NCBI GenBank assembly: GCA_009841145.1
Contig: VXMJ01000095.1
Span: 1-60,449 of the forward strand
Length of the DNA: 60,449 nt
DNA from: Caldilineaceae bacterium SB0661_bin_34
Lineage (GTDB): Bacteria; Chloroflexota; Anaerolineae; Caldilineales; Caldilineaceae
Reading direction: 5' to 3'
Below, one piece after another: positions 53,926 through 60,449 of the stretch (position 1 is the first letter of the stretch; each line of letters begins with the position of its first letter). The notes below the pieces were generated by a model. That model saw nothing but the letters and a program-made list of their open reading frames with translations. It searched no databases and was not told where the DNA came from. A program made the translations under genes and the position numbers.

Positions 53926-55254
53926 TCAACCTTCGGTCCGAAGGTCGGACAGGTGCCGGAGTGCCGCCTCAATGTACGGATCGGCATCCTCATCGGGATC
54001 GGCAACTCCGGGTGCTTCGCCGGGCTCCATCCGTTCAATCAGCACGTCGGGAACCAGGCCTTCTCCGTTGATGGACCTGTCCTTTGGCGTAAACCAAAGC
54101 GAATTGGTGACGCGAATCTGGCTCTCGTCGGCAAGCATGCGGGTTACCTGAACGCTGCCTTTGCCCAGTGTCGGTTCGCCAATCAGGACAGCCCTGCCGT
54201 TGTCCTGGAGAGCACCTGCCACCAGTTCACTGGCACTGGCACTGCTGCGGTTCACCAATACGACCAGCGGCGTATCCCGGTCAAGGACGGCCCGGTGTTG
54301 GGCCCGGTGGTCCTCCTCCCGTCCGTCACTGTATATCTGGCGCACCACAAGCCCACGGCCTGCCAGGAGGCCGGCTACCTCAACCGACTCGTCGAGCAAC
54401 CCGCCACCATTGCCGCGCAGATCCAGAATCAAACCTGTCACATCCGCGCTCTCGAAGCCTTTGATGACATCCCCCAGTTTGTCGGCGGCCAATGCGTTGA
54501 ACGTGTGCAGGCGCACATAGCCGATGTCCGCATCCGGACCGATCAGTTCGTGGCTGGTCGTCGGCATGTCGATGGTGGCCCGGATGATGGTCAGTTCGAA
54601 TTCCTCCGCACCCCGCCGGATATCCAGTCTCACTGCGGTGTCCACAGGGCCCCGAACCTTCGAGATGGTTCCGGACATGCCAAGTTCGGCCACGGGCTCG
54701 CCGTCCACGGCAATCACCAGGTCCCCCGTCACGAGTCCGGCCTCGGCCGCCGGACTGCCGGGGAACGGCTCTGTGATGCGAACTGCCAAGTCCTCTTCGC
54801 TCCATTCCACCATGGAACCGATGCCGCCGAACTGGCCACTGGTGTCGCTGGCCTCCAAGGCGGCCTGCTCGGGACGCAACAGCAGCGTGTACCTGTCATC
54901 CAGATTCGCCAACACCCCTTCGATAGCGGCTTGGTTGAGCACATCGTCGCCGGGCAGTTCACCGATGAATACGTCTTCCAGGACCGCAATCGCTTCCTCT
55001 AGGACCGCAAAGTCCGCAGTACGTCCGATTTGACCGGTATCCGACCACAACCCGGTAAGCGAAGCCCACATGCGGTCGGCTGTCACGGCAGTTTGGGTCT
55101 GTCCATATAGGTACCCGCCCGCGCCTCCCACCGCGGCACTCAGCACCGACAGGGCCAGCATGAGCGCCAAGGATCGCCGCCACGTCCATCGACTGGTCCG
55201 AAACGCGAAGAACCGCCGAGTGGCTTGAACCGCGCGCGGTTTTTCGTCGATCAT
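53926..55254 (-). CDS. S41-family C-terminal processing peptidase (CtpA/Prc-like)
   Basis: This 442-residue exported serine protease has an N-terminal signal anchor (about 28-50), a PDZ domain (about 140-225, FGGIGSMVEW...GLVTGDLVIAVDGEPV), and a catalytic domain with GNGGG, S342 (NRSSASASELVAGALQDNGRA) and K365 (GEPTLGKGSVQ). That Ser-Lys dyad fits an active enzyme that trims or degrades envelope proteins. It lies 77 bp upstream of the diverged paralogue on the same strand. The ATG at 55254 has a weak ribosome site. Confidence 0.92.
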   Translation of the reverse strand: MIDEKPRAVQATRRFFAFRTSRWTWRRSLALMLALSVLSAAVGGAGGYLYGQTQTAVTADRMWASLTGLWSDTGQIGRTADFAVLEEAIAVLEDVFIGELPGDDVLNQAAIEGVLANLDDRYTLLLRPEQAALEASDTSGQFGGIGSMVEWSEEDLAVRITEPFPGSPAAEAGLVTGDLVIAVDGEPVAELGMSGTISKVRGPVDTAVRLDIRRGAEEFELTIIRATIDMPTTSHELIGPDADIGYVRLHTFNALAADKLGDVIKGFESADVTGLILDLRGNGGGLLDESVEVAGLLAGRGLVVRQIYSDGREEDHRAQHRAVLDRDTPLVVLVNRSSASASELVAGALQDNGRAVLIGEPTLGKGSVQVTRMLADESQIRVTNSLWFTPKDRSINGEGLVPDVLIERMEPGEAPGVADPDEDADPYIEAALRHLSDLRTEG

Positions 55255-55391
55255 CTGCTTGCCGGTGGGAAAAGACACAGACTGGGCAAAGACATAAGGC
55301 CGGATCCGATGCGGAGACGCATCAAGGAAACCCTGAAGAAGGACCAAGACTACTGCATTCTATTGCTGGCAGGACCTCGAATTGGTATTTC

Positions 55392-56027
55392 GACCCTGGG
55401 TCAGTTTCGTTGATGTCGGTTCGAGCCCGACATCAGTGCCTGTAGGTATGAAAAATGTCCTGTGTGTCGGGTTAGGTCATGGCAGGCGCCATTGGATACA
55501 GGAAGCTGTGCGCCCCTGTCTCCGACTTCCGCACCCGCAGCTTGTAACGCCCGAACCAGCCCCCGGCCGATTGGTGCCGGCGGGGATGCAACCGTCCTGC
55601 GCACAGAGGACCAGGTCGCGCCGGCGTTCTACTCGGATCCACACACGGGCCGCGACAGGCCCCGTCATCGATACACAGGACATACAGCCAATAGTTCGGC
55701 TGTCGAACGGGCTGCCCACATGGACGCACGGTCACTCCCGTCAACAGCCGGGTTCTGTGCGGGGACAGACTCTGTACAACCCGTTCTGTCCCCGATGCCA
55801 TCAAGGACAACAAAGTTGAGGAAGCAGATGCGGTTGCGCTGCCAAGCCCAATTTTGGCAGTAGAAGCAGGAAGTGAGCCCCGGGATCTGATGAAGGACAA
55901 TGAGGGGTTAGAATGCTAGTTCGGGATGATGTGTCCGTGTTGGTTCCCGCGATAGGAAACCGGGGCTGGAGGGACCTTGTGGTCTTTCGGGTTTCGAAGC
56001 CCCACCCACTGAAATTGAAACGGTGCC
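55392..56027. mobile_element. gene-poor stretch with ends resembling the 38.1-kb MITE, possible decayed element
   Basis: TCAGTTTCGTTGAT at 55401-55414 matches the inner left end of the 38123-38286 element exactly. CACTGAAATTGAAACGGTGCC at 56007-56027, inverted, matches the outer part of the same end. Between them no intact gene is seen. On the minus strand near 55640-55700 an NYWLYVLCIDDG stretch recalls the start of GIY-YIG nucleases, but the rest does not follow, so this is speculative. No flanking target duplication was found. An 8-bp perfect hairpin with a TTCGAGC loop lies at 55412-55434. Confidence 0.35.
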
Positions 56028-56028
56028 T

Positions 56029-56048
56029 GTCATGCCACGCGGCATGAC
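56029..56048. repeat. perfect 8-bp hairpin next to the repeat end
   Basis: GTCATGCC and GGCATGAC are separated by ACGC and begin one base after the MITE-like end at 56027. There is no T-run, so it is not a clear terminator. It lies 62 bp ahead of the WD40/RCC1 gene and would be in or near its 5' region. Confidence 0.45.
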
Positions 56049-56110
56049 GATGGGCAATCCAGACCGGCATTTTGCCCAGATATTGAGTTTGTTTGCCGGG
56101 AGCCCATCAG

Positions 56111-59100
56111 ATGTTGAATGTAAAGAGGCTGATTGGAGCCCTAACCACCTGCCTGTTCCTGCTCTTGGCCGCGGTATCACCTGGATGGGCACAAGAATCT
56201 GTGTCCGAGGCACTTACCGTCACGGCCAAAGCCCGACTGAGTCGGGGTACAGTGAGGGCCATGCAGTATTCACCGGATGGTACTCGGCTGGCCATTGGAG
56301 GGGGTATGGGCGTCTGGCTGTACGATGCCCATACCTATGAGGCCGTGTCTCTGATTACAGGCCATGTACAAGAGGTCATGAGCGTGGCTTTCAGTCCGGA
56401 TGGGCGGACCCTGGTCACAGGCAGTCGTGACAACACTGTGCGCCTCTGGGATGTGGACACAGGCATCCTTCATCACTCCTTGGAAGGCCACGCGGATAGC
56501 GTCTATGCCGTAGCGTTCAGCCCCGACGGACGTATCGTGGCCAGCGGCAGTTGGGACGCGACCGTACGCCTGTGGGATGTGGCTACGGGCACCCTCCGCC
56601 GTACCTTGGCGGATCACGCGGACTATGTCCGCGCCGTGGCGTTCAGCCCAGATGGGCAGACCTTGGCCAGCGGCAGTGACACCGTACGTCTGTGGGATGT
56701 GGACACGGGCACCGTCCGCCAAATCCTGGATGGTCACGCAGGTTATGTCCACAGCGTGGCGTTCAGCCCGGATGGACACACCTTGGCCAGTGCCGGTTAC
56801 GATAATGTTGTCCAACTCTGGGATGTGACCATGGGGGCCCACCGCCTCACCCTGGAAGAATTCACGGGTTTCATCCGCACGTTGGCGTTCAGCCCCGACG
56901 GACGGACCCTGGCCGGTGGCGGTTCGAACTCCGCCGTGCACCTTTGGGATCCGGACGCGGGCACCCTCCGCCATATCCTGGTAGGCCATACAGATTATGT
57001 CCGCGCGTTGGCGTTCAGCCCCGATGGACGGACTCTGGCCAGTGGCAGCGCGGGCGACACTGTGCACCTCTGGAATGCCGCCGCGGGTGTCCTTCAGGGC
57101 GTCCTGGAAGGCCATATGACCCATATCCGTACCGTGGCGTTCAGCCCCGACGGACAGACCCTGGCCACTGCCGGTGGTTTTTATTGGAGCGGCACCATCT
57201 ATTTGTGGGATGTCGCCACAGGCACTCTGCGCCAGATCCTTGAAGGCCATCCGAAGGCAGTTCTCGGGGTGGTGTTCAGCCCGGACGGGCGGACCCTGGC
57301 CAGTGGCGGCGCGGACTACACCGTGCGCCTCTGGGATGTGAATACCGGCTCCCTGCGCCACACATTGAGAAACCATACAGACAGTGTCTTCGGGGTGACA
57401 TTCAGCCCGGACGGGCGGACCCTGGTCAGTGGCAGTGGGGACTCTACCGTACGCCTCTGGGACCCGGCTACAGGCAATCTCCAGAAGACCCTGAGGATCC
57501 ATGCGGATCATGTCCTCGCCGTGGCGTTCAGTCCGGACGGACACCTCGTGGCCAGCGGTGGCGAGGGCGGCACGATCCACCTGTGGGATGCGACCGCAGG
57601 CTCCCTACGCCACTCCCTCCGCGGTGGAAACGTCGAAAGCGTGGCATTCAGTCCGGATGGACACATCCTAGCCAGCGGCAGCAAGAACGGCACCATTCGC
57701 CTGTGGGACGTGGCAAGCGGCACCCTCTGCCATACGCTGGAAGGCCATCATTCGAACATCTACGGTGTGGCGTTCAGTCCGGATGGGCGCATTCTGGCCA
57801 GCGGTGGCCGGGACGGCACCGTCCGCTTATGGGAGGTGGGCGGGGAAGCCTCCTGCCAGCCCGCGGAGAACCACGCGGACGTAAAGGCCCCGACCGGTGA
57901 CAATGCGACCTGGGGTTCCCTGCGCCACACGCTGGAAGAACATTCCGACTGGGTGCTCAGCGTGGCGTTCAGCCCTGACGGACACACCTTGGCCAGCGGC
58001 AGTTGGGATGGCACCATTCGAATCTGGGATGTGACCCCGGATGTCCACCGTCCACGGACTAACCATGTGGGACCGAATACCTTGGCATCCACAGCCACCA
58101 GGAGTTCCGCGGCCTCTCCCGCCATCCGGTTCGATTCCATTGACGCTGGCGGGTTTCACACCTGCGGCCTGCGCACCGACGGTACCGTGTCGTGCTGGGG
58201 CTGGAACGAATATGGCCAGGCCACACCGCCTGAGGGACGGTACGCCTCCGTCAGTGCCGGCGGGTTTCACACCTGTGGCGTGCGGGACAACGGTGCTTTG
58301 GTCTGCTGGGGCCGCAACGAGTACGGTCAGGCCACACCACCAGCAGGATCATTCGCCACCGTCAGCGCCGGTTTAATTCACACCTGCGGTGTGCGCACCG
58401 ACGGCACCTTGGCCTGTTGGGGCCGCAACGGGCATGGTCAGGCCACGCCGCCTGAAGGACCGTTCGCCTCCGTCAGTGCCGGCCGAAATCATGCCTGCGG
58501 TGTGCGCACCGACGGCACCGCTGTCTGCTGGGGCGACAACACACATGGCCAAGCCACGCCGCATGCCGGACTGTTCACCGCCATCAGTGCGGGAACGTTT
58601 CACACCTGCGGCGTGCGGGACAACAGTGCTTTGGCCTGCTGGGGCAACAATGCAGAAGGTCAGGCAGATCCGCCTGTGGGATCGTTCGTCTCCGTCAGCG
58701 CCGGCGGGGCTCACACCTGCGGTGTGCGCACCGATGGCACCACGACTTGCTGGGGCCGCCGCAGGAATGGTCAGGCCACACCACCTGAAGGGTATTTCGC
58801 CTCCGTCAGCGCCGGCTTGCATCACACCTGCGGCATGGGCACCGACACCACCGTGGTCTGCTGGGGCAACAATGCAGAAGGTCAGGCAGATCCGTCCATG
58901 GTCTCATTCACGTCCGTCAGCGCCGGCTTGCATCACACCTGCGGTGTGCGCACCGATGGCACGGTGACCTGCTGGGGCGGCAATGGAGAAGGTCAGGCAG
59001 ATCCGCCCATGGTCTCATTCACGTCCGTCAGTGCCGGCGAGATTCACACCTGCGGCGTGCGCACCGATGGCACAGTGGCCTGCTGGGGCGGCAATTGGGA

Positions 59101-59680
59101 TGGCCGGGCGAATCCGCCTGCAGGGCCGTTTGCCTCCGTTAGCGCCGGTCGCCAGCACACCTGCGGCGTGCGCATCGGCGGCACGGTGGTCTGCTGGGGT
59201 TCGGACCAGTTTGACCAATCCACCCCACCTGCAGGATCGTTCGCCTCCGTCAGCGCCGGCGGAGATCACACCTGCGGTGTGCGCACCGACGGCACCGTGG
59301 CCTGCTGGGGCAGCAATCGAGATGGCCAAGCGAATCCACCTACAGGGTCGTTTGCCTCCGTCAACGCCGGCGGGTATCACACCTGCGGTGTGCGCACCGA
59401 CGGCACCGTGGCCTGCTGGGGCGGCAATTGGGATGGCCAGGCGAATTCGCCTGCAGGATCGTTTGCCTCCGTCAGCGCGGTCGGGTTTTATACCTGCGGT
59501 GTGCGCACCGACGGCACCGTGACCTGCTGGGGTTGGAACAAGTATGGTCAAGCCACGCCGCCTGCAGGGCCATTCACCTCCGTTAGTGTCGGCGGGGTGC
59601 ACACCTGCGGCATGCGTGCCGCCGACACCGTGACCTGCTGGGGGCACAACGACTCTGGCCAAGCCACACCTCCGGAATAG
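56111..59680 (+). CDS. secreted WD40 x14 / RCC1 (BLIP-II-type) x14 multi-propeller protein
   Basis: This 1189-residue protein has a signal peptide (MLNVKRLIGALTTCLFLLLAAVSPGWA, cleavage near residue 27). Residues about 45-645 contain 14 WD40 units of about 42 residues (VAFSPDGRTLASGS...VRLWDVATG), enough for two seven-bladed propellers. Repeat 4 is short by a few residues; repeat 8 and the 13-14 junction carry insertions. Residues about 680-1189 contain 14 units of 37 residues (GGFHTCGVRTDGTVxCWGxNxxGQATPPxGxFASVSA), an RCC1-like blade closest in length to BLIP-II, again enough for two seven-bladed rings. Each of these units carries two Cys. There is no C-terminal anchor, catalytic domain or sortase motif. 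The likely role is extracellular binding. The ATG at 56111 has GGGAG upstream. Confidence 0.9.
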   Translation: MLNVKRLIGALTTCLFLLLAAVSPGWAQESVSEALTVTAKARLSRGTVRAMQYSPDGTRLAIGGGMGVWLYDAHTYEAVSLITGHVQEVMSVAFSPDGRTLVTGSRDNTVRLWDVDTGILHHSLEGHADSVYAVAFSPDGRIVASGSWDATVRLWDVATGTLRRTLADHADYVRAVAFSPDGQTLASGSDTVRLWDVDTGTVRQILDGHAGYVHSVAFSPDGHTLASAGYDNVVQLWDVTMGAHRLTLEEFTGFIRTLAFSPDGRTLAGGGSNSAVHLWDPDAGTLRHILVGHTDYVRALAFSPDGRTLASGSAGDTVHLWNAAAGVLQGVLEGHMTHIRTVAFSPDGQTLATAGGFYWSGTIYLWDVATGTLRQILEGHPKAVLGVVFSPDGRTLASGGADYTVRLWDVNTGSLRHTLRNHTDSVFGVTFSPDGRTLVSGSGDSTVRLWDPATGNLQKTLRIHADHVLAVAFSPDGHLVASGGEGGTIHLWDATAGSLRHSLRGGNVESVAFSPDGHILASGSKNGTIRLWDVASGTLCHTLEGHHSNIYGVAFSPDGRILASGGRDGTVRLWEVGGEASCQPAENHADVKAPTGDNATWGSLRHTLEEHSDWVLSVAFSPDGHTLASGSWDGTIRIWDVTPDVHRPRTNHVGPNTLASTATRSSAASPAIRFDSIDAGGFHTCGLRTDGTVSCWGWNEYGQATPPEGRYASVSAGGFHTCGVRDNGALVCWGRNEYGQATPPAGSFATVSAGLIHTCGVRTDGTLACWGRNGHGQATPPEGPFASVSAGRNHACGVRTDGTAVCWGDNTHGQATPHAGLFTAISAGTFHTCGVRDNSALACWGNNAEGQADPPVGSFVSVSAGGAHTCGVRTDGTTTCWGRRRNGQATPPEGYFASVSAGLHHTCGMGTDTTVVCWGNNAEGQADPSMVSFTSVSAGLHHTCGVRTDGTVTCWGGNGEGQADPPMVSFTSVSAGEIHTCGVRTDGTVACWGGNWDGRANPPAGPFASVSAGRQHTCGVRIGGTVVCWGSDQFDQSTPPAGSFASVSAGGDHTCGVRTDGTVACWGSNRDGQANPPTGSFASVNAGGYHTCGVRTDGTVACWGGNWDGQANSPAGSFASVSAVGFYTCGVRTDGTVTCWGWNKYGQATPPAGPFTSVSVGGVHTCGMRAADTVTCWGHNDSGQATPPE
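56246..58044 (+). repeat. 126-bp tandem coding repeats (WD40 units)
   Basis: About 14 copies of a 126-bp unit encode WD40 blades. The GCGTTCAGCCC-GA-GG block recurs nearly unchanged at the DNA level in most copies, which suggests amplification by recombination. Confidence 0.9.
58148..59677 (+). repeat. 111-bp tandem coding repeats (RCC1/BLIP-II-type units)
   Basis: Thirteen complete copies of exactly 111 bp and a final one of 87 bp run without a single length change: the first unit starts at 58148 and the fourteenth starts precisely 13 x 111 bp later at 59591. Blocks such as CACACCTGCGGTGTGCGCACCGA recur almost unchanged. Confidence 0.92.
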
Positions 59681-60449
59681 CTCCTGATGACCCGAATTAC
59701 GCGATAGGTTCCCTGCCAAAAGCAGCTCGGGACGGAGTGTCGCAGACCAGTCCGGATGGGTGTAGCAGAATGCAAGAGCAGGGCCTGGCAGCGGATCGAA
59801 ATCTGTTCTCGACGCCTCGCCACTCTTGACGGTGCCGAAGTCTGGCATTGACCGTACAGGAGCCATCCCCCATGCCGACTGCCAACTCACGTCGAAACGC
59901 GACCACGCGGCCGTGCTTTTGGCAACCTGCATTCCAGCTAACACTTGGCGATAGCAATCAGGACCTGTTTGCTGTGGCAACACCCCGCGGGCAACGTTCA
60001 AAGCGTCGCCCGTAGCGGATGGACACTTGCTCTGGAACTGGTTTGAGGCGATGATGGCGAGACAACTGGGACCATTCGTCGCCCGCACCCAGTCTCGGAG
60101 AAAACCTGTGGAGCCGTTGGCTCAAACCGGAAGCTGGTGAAGACCAGAACGCTCAAACTTTCTGCACCTAATTGTCAGTAACCATGCCCTAACGCCAATG
60201 AACAGGGTGACATGGTCCACTCTCACATTTGCCAACTGAAGGACCAACATCGACGATACTGAAACCGCATCCCATATGGAAGCCAAGACCTCTTCCCTGT
60301 GTATGATGGAGACCCTGTCTGGGTGTCCGGGCAGCCGAAGTTAGGCTGCCCGGCCATTACGCCGGGCCGCATCAGTGGCAAGAACAGGCTGCCACCAACA
60401 AGAGTTGCGGCGCCACCTCGCCCCCCGTTCCCGCCAACCCCGGCAGGAT
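59681..60449. other. 769 bp without a recognisable gene
   Basis: Open frames on either strand are short, have no ribosome sites and resemble no family I know. The stretch 60120-60300 is locally more AT-rich than the rest of the window. A strong hairpin lies at 60327-60353. Decayed mobile DNA is possible but I cannot show it. Confidence 0.5.
60327..60353. repeat. perfect 10-bp hairpin near the window end
   Basis: CCGGGCAGCC (60327-60336), loop GAAGTTA, GGCTGCCCGG (60344-60353). There is no following T-run on either strand, so it may be a repeat unit or an RNA structure rather than a terminator. Confidence 0.5.

Noticed and set aside
55380..55450. Possible tRNA gene because of the GGTTCGAGCCC motif
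   Set aside because: Only a T-arm-like hairpin is present; no matching 5' acceptor strand, D-arm or anticodon arm lies upstream.
55472..55900. Intact GIY-YIG nuclease gene on the minus strand
   Set aside because: Only a short YWLYVLCIDDG-like stretch is suggestive; the second conserved YIG segment and the catalytic Arg/Glu are not found in any frame.
58148..59677. Regular spaced repeats that could suggest a CRISPR array
   Set aside because: The period is 111 bp with no alternating conserved/unique blocks, and the frame is one continuous protein of RCC1-type units.
59015..60088. Minus-strand 357-codon open frame crossing the WD40/RCC1 gene end
   Set aside because: Most of it is the antisense of the 111-bp repeats; the remainder has no recognisable content.

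Overview
This is a 60 kb GC-rich bacterial chromosomal window with dense, mostly operonic genes. There is no rRNA and one tRNA. No single taxonomic marker settles the organism. Several traits point to a Chloroflexota-like heterotroph, possibly host-associated (inference only): many phytanoyl-CoA dioxygenase paralogues, Tat/lipobox sugar-binding proteins, GH4 enzymes, an SCP2-like gene ahead of dnaG-rpoD, and large secreted beta-propeller proteins.

Left part (1-8.9 kb): the 3' end of an IS200/IS605 TnpB gene and an NAD-dependent epimerase come first. A catabolic cluster follows, with a good sigma70 promoter (1638-1666) and a perfect palindrome just downstream (1679-1697). It carries three different Fe(II)/2-oxoglutarate (PhyH-type) dioxygenases, two MalF/MalG-type permeases, an enolase-superfamily (MR/MLE) sugar-acid enzyme and a lipoprotein sugar-binding protein, and it ends in a strong intrinsic terminator (8887-8932). 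No transporter ATPase is encoded. The set looks like uptake and oxidative processing of an unknown carbohydrate-like compound.

9-25 kb: the macromolecular-synthesis operon (SCP2-like, dnaG, rpoD) lies on the minus strand. Next come a DUF3179 lipoprotein, a membrane protein, an aldo/keto reductase and a gamma-glutamyltransferase-family enzyme. An envelope/polysaccharide group follows (UDP-sugar pyrophosphorylase, a tandem FemAB-type protein, a WcaJ-type sugar-phosphate transferase). hrcA-grpE then appears without dnaK or dnaJ.

25-38 kb: GNAT-sbcD-sbcC overlap on the plus strand and converge with the long minus-strand operon nusA-ylxR-infB-rbfA-nrnA-truB-ribF. That operon has an extended -10 promoter and a roughly 180-nt structured leader. 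Upstream of it is a MITE-like 164-bp element with 23-bp inverted ends and 8-bp flanking direct repeats.

38-48 kb: uppP, tgt, a small coiled-coil protein, tag, an EamA transporter, small membrane proteins, mazG, tRNA-Arg(TCG), a P-loop kinase and a pair of GH4 enzymes.

48-60 kb: uvrA, the long form of hpf, smpB and two tandem S41 (CtpA-like) proteases. The downstream protease has lost the catalytic lysine. A gene-poor stretch follows whose ends resemble the MITE termini. The last gene encodes a secreted protein of 14 WD40 repeats followed by 14 exact-length 37-residue RCC1/BLIP-II-type repeats, which predicts four seven-bladed propellers in one chain. The last 770 bp contain no recognisable gene.
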